Part shown: positions 44,109-52,876 of the stretch, one piece after another
Layout: the number at the start of each line of letters is the position of its first letter
Position numbering within the stretch: position 1 is the first letter of the stretch
Origin: Paenibacillus_D sp047238105
GTDB lineage: Bacteria; Bacillota; Bacilli; Paenibacillales; Paenibacillaceae
Length of the DNA: 64,000 nucleotides
NCBI RefSeq assembly: GCF_047238105.1
Contig: NZ_JBDFMD010000001.1
Coordinates: 1,178,001 to 1,242,000, forward strand
Direction of reading: 5' to 3'
The notes under the pieces: model-generated
Told to the model about the DNA's origin: nothing
What the model saw: only the letters and a program-made list of their open reading frames with translations
The model's database searches: none
Translations under genes and position numbers: made by a program

Positions 44109-44129
44109 AACACTACATGTTGTAGTGTT
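44109..44129. promoter_or_regulatory. BlaI-type operator before doxX
   Basis: Perfect nine-base arms AACACTACA (44109-44117) and TGTAGTGTT (44121-44129). The core is CACTAC-N5-GTAGTG, the same core and spacing as at 45483-45499. An extra half-site TTGTAGTG is at 44135-44142. The BlaI/MecI family recognises TACA/TGTA dyads of this form. Confidence 0.75.
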
Positions 44130-44192
44130 AAAATTTGTAGTGAGCCGGACCGTTCGCCCGGATACGGTCCGGCAAGAAACAAGATACACCTC

Positions 44193-45044
44193 TTATACCA
44201 TCGACCAGAACAGCATGACCATGAGCAGCAGCACCATGCCCGCCGATCCGGTCAACGTGGATAACGGCAGCGTGGGCGAGACGTCTTGCCGCGGATTCAA
44301 AATCTTGCGAATCCGGTAATCGACCGCATGCTCGGCAAACGAGACATGGGCGAAGGGCTGAGCGCCTGATTGGCCGGAGCGCAGCAGCTTGAGCAGCGCA
44401 CCGCCGATATAGGCTTCACTGCCCTGCACTCGCGATGCGTAGCCGTCAGCCAGGATCTCTCTGGCCAGATAATAGCTGTCAGCGAGCCATCTCAGCACCG
44501 GTACATACCAGAGCACGGAAGCGGACAGCGTCATCATAAACGTCTTGAGCGGATCATGATGCCTCAGATGATGCATCTCATGCAGGATAACTGCCCGCTC
44601 CTCCTCCTCATCCAGCAGTTCCAGCAGTCCCGTAGACAATACGATACGTCTGCGGACGAAGCCCATCGTGAAGGCATGAGGCACGGCTGAACGGATGACG
44701 AGCAGTCTGCCGCCCGTTTCCTCCCCGTATTTCAGGTTCATCAGAGCTGTGCTGCGGCTGTCGTTGCTGTCCTCCAGCTTGCGGGAAGCGACGCTAACGG
44801 CCCGCAGCTGCCGAATGACGGCAACGAGTAGCGAAGTCAGCGTTGTGAGCACGATCGCATCCAGAAGGTAAGCGACGGAGAAGATCCCCATTGAGCGCAT
44901 CCACATATTGCATAGATGAAACAGGTTGGTCTTCAGATTCCATCCCAGAAGCAGATGGCAAGCGTAGAGCAGCATCTGCACCACCACGATGCCCGAGACG
45001 AGCATGGAGATGGCGAATACGTTACGCGAACGATGATTCCACAT
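44193..45044 (-). CDS. M56 family metalloprotease, sensorless BlaR1/MecR1-like
   Basis: A 283-residue membrane protease with membrane helices near residues 10-37, 47-78 and about 165-185, and one at the C-terminus. The zinc motif HEMHH is at 155-159, followed by LRHHDPLK. BlaR1 and MecR1 are about 585-600 residues and carry an extracellular penicillin-binding sensor; here the protein stops after the protease part. ATG overlaps the blaI stop by one base (TGATG) and has AAAGGACC. It could cleave the partner repressor in response to an unknown signal; loss of the sensor is seen directly. Confidence 0.85.
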   Translation of the reverse strand: MWNHRSRNVFAISMLVSGIVVVQMLLYACHLLLGWNLKTNLFHLCNMWMRSMGIFSVAYLLDAIVLTTLTSLLVAVIRQLRAVSVASRKLEDSNDSRSTALMNLKYGEETGGRLLVIRSAVPHAFTMGFVRRRIVLSTGLLELLDEEEERAVILHEMHHLRHHDPLKTFMMTLSASVLWYVPVLRWLADSYYLAREILADGYASRVQGSEAYIGGALLKLLRSGQSGAQPFAHVSFAEHAVDYRIRKILNPRQDVSPTLPLSTLTGSAGMVLLLMVMLFWSMV

Positions 45045-45466
45045 CAGGATCGGTCCTTTTTGAGTTGTTGAATGCGTTTCTCCAGTTGATCCAGCAGATT
45101 CGGATCCGCTTCGTCGAGCGCATCCACCATATGATTGACGATCAGGGGGCCGAACTCCTCGAGCAGTTCGCCAGTCAATTCCTTCGATTGATCCTCGAGG
45201 AACTGCTCTCGCGAGCGTGTCGGCCGATACGACGACGCCTTGCGGCCGGGCAGCTTGTGCAGGAATCCCTTGTCCACCAGCCGGTTCATCACCGTCATCA
45301 CCGTATTGAAGCTGAGCGGCTTGTCCTGGTGAAGCCCGAGCTGGTGCTGGACATCCTTGATCGTCAGTTCCGTATTGTCCCACAGGATCGTCATGACACG
45401 CGCCTCCAGAGGGCCAAAAAAACGATTCATCCCCCTTTCGTGGTATTTAAAATGATCTATCTTCAT
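45044..45466 (-). CDS. BlaI/MecI family repressor
   Basis: A 140-residue winged-helix repressor: NRFFGPLEARVMTILWDNTEL, LSFNTVMTVMNRLVDKGFLHK, then a helical dimerisation tail. In BlaI the tail is cut by the BlaR1 system to release the operator. ATG at 45466 is chosen (GGGGGA site). The operator with the CACTAC-N5-GTAGTG core lies 17 bases upstream, consistent with autorepression. The target set includes doxX by operator identity. Confidence 0.9.
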   Translation of the reverse strand: MKIDHFKYHERGMNRFFGPLEARVMTILWDNTELTIKDVQHQLGLHQDKPLSFNTVMTVMNRLVDKGFLHKLPGRKASSYRPTRSREQFLEDQSKELTGELLEEFGPLIVNHMVDALDEADPNLLDQLEKRIQQLKKDRS

Positions 45467-45482
45467 GACTTCCCCCACCTCA

Positions 45483-45499
45483 CACTACGTATTGTAGTG
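45483..45499. promoter_or_regulatory. BlaI-type operator before the blaI-like gene
   Basis: CACTACgtattGTAGTG, perfect six-base arms with a five-base spacer. It is 17 bases before the blaI start. Confidence 0.75.
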
Positions 45500-45547
45500 C
45501 AATGAATTGCAATATGTCAACGCCTTCGCAATCCGGCAATATAGCAA

Positions 45548-45586
45548 GACAGCAGCGGATCTTGTCACGCAAGATCCGCTGCTGTC
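45548..45586. terminator. strong hairpin after the small membrane protein gene
   Basis: 17-base perfect arms GACAGCAGCGGATCTTG and complement, loop TCACG. Only TTGCT follows on the minus strand. It lies 9 bases past the stop of the 62-residue gene. Confidence 0.6.
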
Positions 45587-45594
45587 TGGAACGT

Positions 45595-45783
45595 TCAGCC
45601 CCCCGATAGGAGATAGGCAATCGGCAAGCCGACAACGGCGTACAGGATGACCGTCGCTCCCAGTCCGCTTTTGATGATGGTACGCCGGTCATAACGGCCG
45701 ACCAACAGAGCAATCCATGCAATCGCAATGATGCCCAGCGTGATCAACTGTATAGGCGCCACCAGGGCTGCTGGATCGATCAT
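45595..45783 (-). CDS. small two-span membrane protein
   Basis: This 62-residue protein has two helices (IQLITLGIIAIAWIALLVG and ATVILYAVVGLPIAYLL) joined by a basic YDRRTIIKSG loop. ATG overlaps the upstream gene's stop by four bases, so the two are coupled. Unknown function. Confidence 0.65.
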   Translation of the reverse strand: MIDPAALVAPIQLITLGIIAIAWIALLVGRYDRRTIIKSGLGATVILYAVVGLPIAYLLSGG

Positions 45784-46505
45784 GCTTGCACCCCCTTGTC
45801 GCTAAAGGTCTGAATCTGCTGCAGCAACCGATCATGCCTCAGCTTGAGCGCCTCCTCATAGGTGTAGCTCATCGTGTCCTCCGATTCCGTGAGCAGCATA
45901 GCCCGGCCTGCCTCGTCCGTTGTATTGAACATGCGGGTATAGACGTGCAACGGCACATCCAGCGCTTGCAGCCGTTCCAGCCAAGGCTGCATATCACGGA
46001 GATCGTAAAAGGGAATCTCCGCCGCTCTTAGTCCGTCCGCCGACTGGTGAACCAGAAGCAGGCTGGGTAGAATATGGGCCAGCTGCTGCCTTTCCCGCCA
46101 TTTGGTTTCCATGTATGCATAATGGTACATGGCAACATGATGACCAATACTGGCTTGTACCACACCCGAAAACCGAATCACCTCTTCGCTTCTCGTGCGA
46201 CTCCCTTTGTCATAGCGCTCCATTTCCACACGGTCGCGATACAACCGGTAGGTGCTCAAGTGTGTATTCTCCCAAATGAACTTGCTCAGCAGCCTGCAGC
46301 CGGTCCATGCAAGCCACAAGCCCACTGGTACGAGCAGCAGCAGGAGCAAAGTCCAGCCGCCGTACTGAACCGCCCCAAAGCCCGATAATCCAGCCAGCGC
46401 CAGACCGAAAATCGCCAGCAGTGTAAAACATTCAAATGAAAGGATCCAGTAAAACGGCTGCATCTTCCGGTCGCGGCGCTCGTGAATCAACGTGACGTCT
46501 TCCAT
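45780..46505 (-). CDS. membrane protein of unknown function
   Basis: This 241-residue protein has two N-terminal membrane helices (about 17-40 and 49-72), then a soluble PH-like or mixed domain of about 165 residues (YRLYRDRVEMERYDKGSRTRSEE, GLRAAEIPFYDLRDMQPWLERL). No motif I recognise. It pairs with the two-span protein downstream. Confidence 0.65.
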   Translation of the reverse strand: MEDVTLIHERRDRKMQPFYWILSFECFTLLAIFGLALAGLSGFGAVQYGGWTLLLLLLVPVGLWLAWTGCRLLSKFIWENTHLSTYRLYRDRVEMERYDKGSRTRSEEVIRFSGVVQASIGHHVAMYHYAYMETKWRERQQLAHILPSLLLVHQSADGLRAAEIPFYDLRDMQPWLERLQALDVPLHVYTRMFNTTDEAGRAMLLTESEDTMSYTYEEALKLRHDRLLQQIQTFSDKGVQA

Positions 46506-46585
46506 GGGATGGCCACTTCCTCTCCGGTTAAAGTTTACCCTCTTTCATACGTCCCTCTACCGAAAGGGTTCCGCGAGTTGAAATG

Positions 46586-46623
46586 CAAAAAAACACGCCG
46601 CCTATTTTCAGGACGACATGTTT
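46586..46623 (-). terminator. terminator of the rhamnose operon
   Basis: The minus-strand stem ACATGTCGTCCT-GAAAAT-AGGCGGCGTGT (G.U pairs included) is followed by seven T. It lies past the stop of the DeoR gene. Confidence 0.7.
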
Positions 46624-46641
46624 TCCCTAAAGTGTGTTTTC

Positions 46642-47406
46642 CTAATTAGAGGCAATCTGCACTTGCACTTTCAACTCGCGGAGACTGGCGCAGACCCCTT
46701 CATCGATCTGATCATCGGTAATAATCGTATCGACTTTCTCCAGACCTGCGACATGCGCAAAGGTTTTGAGCCCGAACTTGCTGTAGTCCGCCATCAGGAA
46801 TACCTGCTCTGCCATGCCGATCATCCGGCTCTTGATGATCGCCTGCTGTTCGTTCGTCTCGCTGATGCCACGCTCCAGATGGATGCCCTTGCAGGAGATG
46901 AATGCCTTGTCGACATGGTACGATTCCAGAGAGCGTTCGGCAAGCGGGCCCACATATGACAGCGATCGTGGAGCCAACGTACCGCCGGTAGAGATCACCT
47001 CGACCCGCTCCTTGACGCTCAGGGCGATCGCCACTTTGATGGAGTTGGTCAGTACCGTCAGCGGGATGTCCGGCATGATCGAAGCCATATACCAAGCGGT
47101 GGTGCTCGCATCGAGGATAATCCGGTCCCGGGGTTGAATATGCAGTACCGCTTCTGCGGCAATCCGCTTCTTCTCGCCGATATGCGCGATCTCCCGCTCG
47201 GCATAGGGTACCTCGGTCTGCTGTTCCTTGACGCTGACCGCTCCCCCGTGACTCCGTTTGAGCCGCCCCGCCTGCTCCAGCCGGTCCAGGTCGCGGCGGA
47301 TCGTCTCCTCTGTTACCCCGCACAGCTCGCTCAGCTCCGACACCCGGATGCTGCCTCGCTCATTGACGAGCTGCACGATCTTCTCATACCGTTCCATTAC
47401 AAGCAT
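46642..47406 (-). CDS. DeoR family regulator of the rhamnose operon
   Basis: A 254-residue regulator with a DeoR helix-turn-helix (about 1-57: ERGSIRVSELSELCGVTEETIRRDLDRLEQ) and a DeoR C-terminal sensor domain. The sensor has DASTTAWYMA, TNSIKVAIAL and KGIHLERGISETNEQQA, which bind phosphorylated sugars. ATG at 47406 is preferred (GGGAAG 8 bases before). It is the last gene of the operon, 41 bases after rhaB. The ligand is probably rhamnulose-1-phosphate or a product. Confidence 0.85.
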   Translation of the reverse strand: MLVMERYEKIVQLVNERGSIRVSELSELCGVTEETIRRDLDRLEQAGRLKRSHGGAVSVKEQQTEVPYAEREIAHIGEKKRIAAEAVLHIQPRDRIILDASTTAWYMASIMPDIPLTVLTNSIKVAIALSVKERVEVISTGGTLAPRSLSYVGPLAERSLESYHVDKAFISCKGIHLERGISETNEQQAIIKSRMIGMAEQVFLMADYSKFGLKTFAHVAGLEKVDTIITDDQIDEGVCASLRELKVQVQIASN

Positions 47407-47446
47407 CGCAATCACTTCCCGAAGTCTTATTCGCGCGACCTTCTCG

Positions 47447-48925
47447 TCAGGCTTGTCCGCTCAGCCCCGTCACCTGAAGAAACGCCGTGTATGCCGCATT
47501 CCACACCGCAGGCTCCTGCGGCTCATAGACGTCCACAGGGAACGACTCTGCGGCGATCTGCCGCGCATCACGTATCGTAGCAATCTCACCCAATGCCATG
47601 TATTGTACCAGAATATTGCCGATTGCGCTCGCCTCAACCGGTCCCGCCCAGACAGGCTTGCCGATCGCATCTGCCGTCAGCTGGCACAGCAGCTGGTTTT
47701 GGATGCCGCCGCCAACCATATGCAGACCTGCAAACGAGGTGTCCGCCAGCTCGGCCGTCAGCTCCAGGATATAGCGGTACTTGAGTGCCAGCGAATCCAT
47801 CACGCAGCGGGCGATCGCTCCCTGCGTCTGGGGCACTGGCTGACCAGTCTCTCGGCAATAAGCCTGGATCGCCGCCGGCATATGAGCCGGGTTGAAGAAG
47901 GAGTCGTGATCCGGATCGATGTAGCTGACGCAGGCCGGTTCCGCCCTGGCAAGCTCGACGAGGCCGGCGAAGGAAACGTCCTGCCCTTCCTGCACCCAGA
48001 TCCGCCGGCACTCCTGGATGATCCAGAGCCCCATAATATTCTTCAGCAGCCGGAACGTGCCGCCGACGCCGCCTTCGTTGGTAAAGTTCAGCTCCCGGGC
48101 GCGCTCGGTCAGTACCGGAGTGTGGACCTCGGTCCCCATCAACGACCACGTGCCGCAGCTCAGATAGGCGAACGGTCCGCCGGTTGCGGGAACGGCTGCA
48201 ACGGCAGAGCCGGTATCATGCTCCGCCACTGCAATAACCGGACATACCGGGACGTCCAGCTCTTCTGCCAGCTCCGCACGCAGCTGTCCGACGATCGTGC
48301 CCGGCATGACCACAGGAGCGAACAGATCGGGTGAGAGACCTAGCCGCTCGATCAGCTCGCGGTCCCAATCCTGCTGCAGCGGATGATACAGCTGGGTCGT
48401 CGTCGCATTGGAGAACTCGCTCTTGCGTTCGCCAGTCAGGTAGTACCTCAGCAGATCCGGAATCATCAGCAACTGCTCGGCCTGCTCCAGCGCCACCGCC
48501 CCCCGCTGCCGCATCGCATACAGCTGGAAGATCGTGTTGAACTGTAGGAACTGGATGCCGCTGCGGCCGAACAGCTCGCTCTCGGAGATCTCTGCGAACA
48601 CCTTCGGCATCACGCCGTCCGTCTGATGATCGCGATAGTGGTATGGGTTGCCGAGAAGCTCGCCGTTCTTATCCAGCAATCCGAAGTCGACCGCCCACGA
48701 ATCGATGGCGATGCTGCGGAAGGCCAGCCCTTGCTGTCTGGCCTTGATGATGCCTTGCTTTATCTCATGGTATAGCCGCAGGATATCCCAGTGCATGTGC
48801 TTGCCCGTATGGACCGGATCATTGGCAAAGCGGTGGACCTCCTGAACCGTCAGTCTGCCGTTCTCCAGGCTGCCGAGGAGCGCTCTGCCGCTGCTTGCGC
48901 CAAGATCGAAGGCGAGGACGCTCAC
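47447..48925 (-). CDS. rhaB: rhamnulokinase
   Basis: A 492-residue FGGY-family kinase that phosphorylates L-rhamnulose: SVLAFDLGASSGRALLG at the start (ATP site), AVAEHDTGSAVAAVPA, PFAYLSCGTWSLMG and GLHMVGGGIQNQLLCQLTADA. Length is normal. The start is GTG overlapping the isomerase stop by four bases. Confidence 0.95.
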   Translation of the reverse strand: MSVLAFDLGASSGRALLGSLENGRLTVQEVHRFANDPVHTGKHMHWDILRLYHEIKQGIIKARQQGLAFRSIAIDSWAVDFGLLDKNGELLGNPYHYRDHQTDGVMPKVFAEISESELFGRSGIQFLQFNTIFQLYAMRQRGAVALEQAEQLLMIPDLLRYYLTGERKSEFSNATTTQLYHPLQQDWDRELIERLGLSPDLFAPVVMPGTIVGQLRAELAEELDVPVCPVIAVAEHDTGSAVAAVPATGGPFAYLSCGTWSLMGTEVHTPVLTERARELNFTNEGGVGGTFRLLKNIMGLWIIQECRRIWVQEGQDVSFAGLVELARAEPACVSYIDPDHDSFFNPAHMPAAIQAYCRETGQPVPQTQGAIARCVMDSLALKYRYILELTAELADTSFAGLHMVGGGIQNQLLCQLTADAIGKPVWAGPVEASAIGNILVQYMALGEIATIRDARQIAAESFPVDVYEPQEPAVWNAAYTAFLQVTGLSGQA

Positions 48926-50142
48926 CAGCTGGCACCGCCCTTGCCGCGCGGCGCGATGCTCTCCTCATAGCCGCTCGCAAGATACGCCGCCATCGGATCG
49001 GCAGGCAGCCCCTGCTCTTCGCGTACCGCTTGCAGCAGCGGTGTGACGTCGAACTCCGAAGCTTTGCGTACGGCATCTTCTGCAGCCAGCACATCGCCGG
49101 CTTCCTGCGCGGCGCGCACTTCGTCATGGTTGATCAGGAGCGCTTTGGCGTATTGGGTCTGGACGTTGAGCACCGAACGGATCATCGCCGGGATCTTGCG
49201 TTCGATATTGTGCGACTGGTCGATCATGTAAGCGATATTGCTTACGGTGTCCCTGACCGCGCCATTCTCGTCCAGCGAAGCTTCAAGAATCTGATAGAAG
49301 ATCAGGAACAGCTCATACGGGTTGGTCGTGCCGACGATCAGATCATCATCCGCATACTTGCGGCTGTTGAAATGAAAACCGCCCAGCTTTTGCTCGTCGA
49401 TCAGATAGGCAACGATGTGCTCGACATTGATGCCCTGCGCGTGATGGCCGGTGTCGACCAGCACCTGCGCTTGCGGGCCCAGCTTGTTCGCCATATTGAA
49501 CGACATGCCCCAGTCGGCGAGATCGGTATGATAGAAGGCTGGCTCGAACGTCTTGTATTCGATCAGCATCCGCATCTCCGGCGTCAACGCGCCGTACATC
49601 TCGGCCAGTGCTTCCTGCATCCACGCTTTCCGCTTGCGGATATTGCCCTGCCCCGGGTAGTTGGTGCCATCGGCAAACCACAGGCTGATGTCCTGCGAAC
49701 CGGTCGCCTTGGCGATATCGACGCATTCCAGCAGGTGATCGGTTGCCTTGCGGCGTACCGCGGCATCCGCATGACAGACGCTGCCCAGCATATAGTCCTC
49801 CTCCTGGAACAGGTTCGGATTAACGGCGCCGATCGTCAGCCCCAGGCTCTCTGCATGGCTGCGCAGCTTGCCATAGTCTTCTACCTTATCCCACGGGATA
49901 TGGATCGCTACCGATTTGCAGGCGCCGGTATATTTGTGCACTTGCGCCGCGTCGTCGAATTTCTCGAATGCATTGCGGGGGACGCCGTTTTTTTGAAATA
50001 CCTTGAAGCGGGTTCCGGAATCTCCGTAGCCCCAGGAAGGCGTCTCGATCTGAAGCGATTTCAACTTTGCTTTGACACCGCTGATGTCGATGCCGCGTGC
50101 TTGCTGCTGCTCCTCGAAGAGCTGATAAGCGCGATCTGTCAT
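48922..50142 (-). CDS. rhaI: L-rhamnose isomerase (RhaI type)
   Basis: A 406-residue TIM-barrel sugar isomerase of the type known from Pseudomonas stutzeri and Gram-positives: SIHIPWDKV-like SVAIHIPWDKVEDYGKL, WFADGTNYPGQGN, EYKTFEPAFYHTDLADWG, VDTGHHAQGINVEHI and GGFHFNSRKYADDD. Metal-binding Glu, His and Asp are retained. ATG at 50142 has GGGAG 8 bases before it. It differs from the E. coli RhaA type. Confidence 0.93.
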   Translation of the reverse strand: MTDRAYQLFEEQQQARGIDISGVKAKLKSLQIETPSWGYGDSGTRFKVFQKNGVPRNAFEKFDDAAQVHKYTGACKSVAIHIPWDKVEDYGKLRSHAESLGLTIGAVNPNLFQEEDYMLGSVCHADAAVRRKATDHLLECVDIAKATGSQDISLWFADGTNYPGQGNIRKRKAWMQEALAEMYGALTPEMRMLIEYKTFEPAFYHTDLADWGMSFNMANKLGPQAQVLVDTGHHAQGINVEHIVAYLIDEQKLGGFHFNSRKYADDDLIVGTTNPYELFLIFYQILEASLDENGAVRDTVSNIAYMIDQSHNIERKIPAMIRSVLNVQTQYAKALLINHDEVRAAQEAGDVLAAEDAVRKASEFDVTPLLQAVREEQGLPADPMAAYLASGYEESIAPRGKGGASW

Positions 50143-50271
50143 CGTAAATTCTCCCTTATCTTTAGTTTTAGTTCCCCACAGCAAGGCCTCAAGGTAACGG
50201 ATCGTTCTTACGATCGCTGCAGAATCGATTCCGCACCCATCGGCACTTCTGGAGGCAAACAAATATATTTT

Positions 50272-50640
50272 CTACGAAAGCGGATACGCCATTGTCGTCA
50301 TCAATGCGTTCTCCGGCTGAGTGGAGTCCAGACGACTGTATTGGACAATGATGGGAACATCGCTGTTCACTTCCACGGCATACGGTACGCCCACCGGGAT
50401 TGTCTCGCCGTCCTTTTGGAGCGAACTCGTGCGGATATGCTTGGTTCGTTTCCCTGCCACATAGACCTTAATGCCCTCGAGCGGGTCACGATCTTCGAAG
50501 AAGACCGTGACGCTCAGAAGCGCATCCTCCGGATTGATATTGAGCACACAGATCGATTCGTGGCTCTCCAGCGACCCGGAGCTGTCTGCAGGAATGTAAC
50601 AATCGGGTATGATCCAGTGCAATTCCCCTTTGGTACGCAT
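50272..50640 (-). CDS. Anabaena sensory rhodopsin transducer (ASRT) family protein
   Basis: A 122-residue beta-rich soluble protein. Segments HWIIPDCYIPADSSG, SHESICVLNINPEDALL, TVFFEDRDPLEGI, GKRTKHIRTSSL and VQYSRLDSTQPENALMTTMA match the ASRT family, named after the partner of Anabaena sensory rhodopsin. Sequence analyses propose that it is a small-molecule, possibly sugar-binding, fold. ATG at 50640 follows AGGAGGAGAAGCAGG. It lies 13 bases after the aldolase/dehydrogenase gene and before the isomerase in one operon, so a rhamnose-related role is likely. No rhodopsin is encoded here. Confidence 0.85.
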   Translation of the reverse strand: MRTKGELHWIIPDCYIPADSSGSLESHESICVLNINPEDALLSVTVFFEDRDPLEGIKVYVAGKRTKHIRTSSLQKDGETIPVGVPYAVEVNSDVPIIVQYSRLDSTQPENALMTTMAYPLS

Positions 50641-50653
50641 CCTGCTTCTCCTC

Positions 50654-52723
50654 CTATCTGGTGAATGCTGCCGGCACGCCGCCATCGATGGTCAGCATGC
50701 AGCCGGTCGTCTTCTCCGACTTGGACGAGGCGAAGAAGGCGATGCCTTCGGCGATGTCACGCGGATAAATATTGACCAGCAGCGTCGTTCTCTTGCGGTA
50801 ATGCTCCTCCAGCTGATCCGGCTCGATCCCGTAAGCAGCCGCCCGTTCATTGCGCCAGTTGGAGTTCCAGATCGCCGAGCCTTGCAGGATCGCATCCGGC
50901 AGCACCGTGTTGACGCGGATGCCGAACTCGCCGCCTTCGCTGGCGATACAGCGGGCCAGGTGAGCTTCCAGCGCTTTGGCTGCGCTGTAGGCGGAAGCGT
51001 TCTTGCCGGCGTAGATGGAGTTCTTGGAGCCGATGAACACCATGTTGCCGCCGATGCGCTGCGCCTTCATCTGCTTGAAGGCTTCGCGGGCGACCAGGAA
51101 GTACCCGGTTCCCAGAACATTGATATTCAGGTTCCATTCCTTCAGCGACGTCTCGTCGAACGGACTGGATGTGGCAAGGCCCGCATTGTTGACGAGAATG
51201 TCCACGCCGCCATAAGCGATCGCGCTCTCCGCAAAGGCCGCCAGCACCTCGTCTTCCTTGGTGACGTCCATCTTGACTGCGATGGCCCGGCCTTCGCCAT
51301 ACTGACCATTGATTTCTTCCACTACCTTCTGCGCGCCCTCCAGGTTCAAGTCGGCCAGCACGACATGGGCGCCTTCCGATACCAGACGGCGGGCCGTCTC
51401 GCTGCCGATGCCGCCCGCTCCGCCAGTGATAAAGGCGATCTTGCGGGAGAACTCGGCTTCTGCCGGAGCCAGGGAGAGCTTGTAGAGCTCAAGCGGCCAG
51501 TATTCGACGTTATAAGACTCATTTTCGCTGAGCGATACGAACTCGCCCAGGCTGGTCGCGCCGCGCATAACGGCGATCGCCCGGTGATAGAGCGCGCCGC
51601 TGACCTGCGACATCGCCCAGCTCTTGCCGGTGTTGATCATGCCGATACCGGGGATGAGGATGACGCGCGGCGCCGCTTCGAACATCTTGTCGCCGATATG
51701 CTTGTTCTGCTCGAAGTAGGCAACGTATTTGCTTTCGAAGGCGCGGATCCCCGCCAGCACGGCTTCTTTGAGACTCGCAGCATCACCGGAGGCTGGATCC
51801 CACTCGACATAGAGCGGCACCATCTTCGTATGCACCAGGTGATCGGGGCACGCCGCTCCGACCTGCGACAGGCTGCCGGCGTTGCGGCTGTTGACGAACT
51901 GCAGCACGTCGTCGCCGTCGTCGTAGCTGAGGATCATCTTCTGGCCCTGGCTCACTGCACCGCGGATCACTGGCATGATCTCGCCCAGCAGCTCGCGGCG
52001 CTTCGCTTCAGGGAGCGTCTCGTATTGCGCGCCGCCGAACAGGTTCGCTTCCTCAACACGTGCTTCGATATATGCTTCTGCCTCGCTGATGATCTTGATC
52101 GTCTGGGCATAACACGCTTCCGATGTCTCGCCCCAGGTGACCAGACCGTGCTTCTCCATCAGGACGAGCTCGGCGTTCGGATTATTGCGGACGCCTTCGG
52201 CGATCATCTTGGAGAGGGTGAAGCCCGGGCGCACGTAAGGTACCCAGACATAGCGGTCGCCGAAGATCTCCTTGGCCAGCTCCTTGCCGTTGTCGGCGCA
52301 GCACAGGCTGATGATCGAGTCGGGATGCGTATGGTCGACATGCTTAAATGGAAGAAACGCATGGAGCAGCGTCTCGATCGACGCACGGGGATGCTTGCTG
52401 TCGATCATGCAGTGAGCCAAGTAAGCGACCATCTCTTCGTCCGGCATCTCGTCACGCTCGATCAACGGCCGGATATCTTCCATGCGCAGACCGGTAAAGT
52501 TAGCCGCTTTCATCGTAGCCAGATCCGATCCGCTGCCTTTGACATACATCACTTCGACATCGCGGCCGCGGAAATCTTTCTCCACCGTCTTGGTAGATGT
52601 ATTGCCGCCGCCCCAGTTGCACACCCGGCGATCGGAGCCGATCAGATTGGAACGATAGACCAGCTGCTCCAGTCCGGTTTCCTGCTGCGATGCTTTCTCG
52701 TTGTCCCACAAGCTTTGTACCAT
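50654..52723 (-). CDS. rhaD: bifunctional rhamnulose-1-phosphate aldolase/L-lactaldehyde dehydrogenase
   Basis: A 689-residue fusion. The N-terminal class II aldolase (1 to about 400) has the zinc His cluster HVDHTHPDSIIS and EKHGLVTWGE. It cleaves rhamnulose-1-P to DHAP and L-lactaldehyde. The C-terminal SDR domain has the NAD motif TGGAGGIGSETARRL, NNAG and the active-site YSAAKA tetrad residues (Ser/Tyr/Lys). It matches the RhaEW proteins of Bacillus. First gene of the operon; ATG follows ACGGAGGCATATTAACT. Confidence 0.95.
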   Translation of the reverse strand: MVQSLWDNEKASQQETGLEQLVYRSNLIGSDRRVCNWGGGNTSTKTVEKDFRGRDVEVMYVKGSGSDLATMKAANFTGLRMEDIRPLIERDEMPDEEMVAYLAHCMIDSKHPRASIETLLHAFLPFKHVDHTHPDSIISLCCADNGKELAKEIFGDRYVWVPYVRPGFTLSKMIAEGVRNNPNAELVLMEKHGLVTWGETSEACYAQTIKIISEAEAYIEARVEEANLFGGAQYETLPEAKRRELLGEIMPVIRGAVSQGQKMILSYDDGDDVLQFVNSRNAGSLSQVGAACPDHLVHTKMVPLYVEWDPASGDAASLKEAVLAGIRAFESKYVAYFEQNKHIGDKMFEAAPRVILIPGIGMINTGKSWAMSQVSGALYHRAIAVMRGATSLGEFVSLSENESYNVEYWPLELYKLSLAPAEAEFSRKIAFITGGAGGIGSETARRLVSEGAHVVLADLNLEGAQKVVEEINGQYGEGRAIAVKMDVTKEDEVLAAFAESAIAYGGVDILVNNAGLATSSPFDETSLKEWNLNINVLGTGYFLVAREAFKQMKAQRIGGNMVFIGSKNSIYAGKNASAYSAAKALEAHLARCIASEGGEFGIRVNTVLPDAILQGSAIWNSNWRNERAAAYGIEPDQLEEHYRKRTTLLVNIYPRDIAEGIAFFASSKSEKTTGCMLTIDGGVPAAFTR

Positions 52724-52740
52724 AGTTAATATGCCTCCGT

Positions 52741-52800
52741 TTTTGTTTTATGTTTGTTTATGTCTGTTTGTGCCATTATAACATCTGCTTTATGGTTTGA
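52741..52800 (-). promoter_or_regulatory. promoter and probable operator of the rha operon
   Basis: A TATAAT on the minus strand (52776-52781) is followed downstream, toward the ATG, by direct repeats of the type ACATAAACAAACATAAAAC (52745-52770, period about 10-11 bases). DeoR regulators bind such tandem sites. No strong -35 is seen. Confidence 0.5.
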
Positions 52801-52812
52801 ATATCATTTTTT

Positions 52813-52866
52813 TTGCCCGTTATAAGAAAAACCGTCAGAGAAAATCGTCCTGACGGTCCTTTTTAT
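52813..52866 (-). terminator. terminator hairpin
   Basis: ACCGTCAG and CTGACGGT arms around 11 bases, with TTTTTC on the minus strand and CCTTTTT on the plus strand. It lies 11 bases past the stop of the small gene at 52877. Confidence 0.65.
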
Positions 52867-52876
52867 GTGGAAATAG

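Noticed and set aside
44193..45383. A 396-residue version of the M56 protein with a longer N-terminus
   Set aside because: The extra 113 residues are antisense-like low-complexity sequence overlapping the blaI gene; the ATG at 45044 has a ribosome site and a membrane helix right after it.
50609..52729. A 706-residue plus-strand frame opposite the aldolase/dehydrogenase gene
   Set aside because: Antisense shadow of a well-recognised enzyme; no motif or ribosome site.
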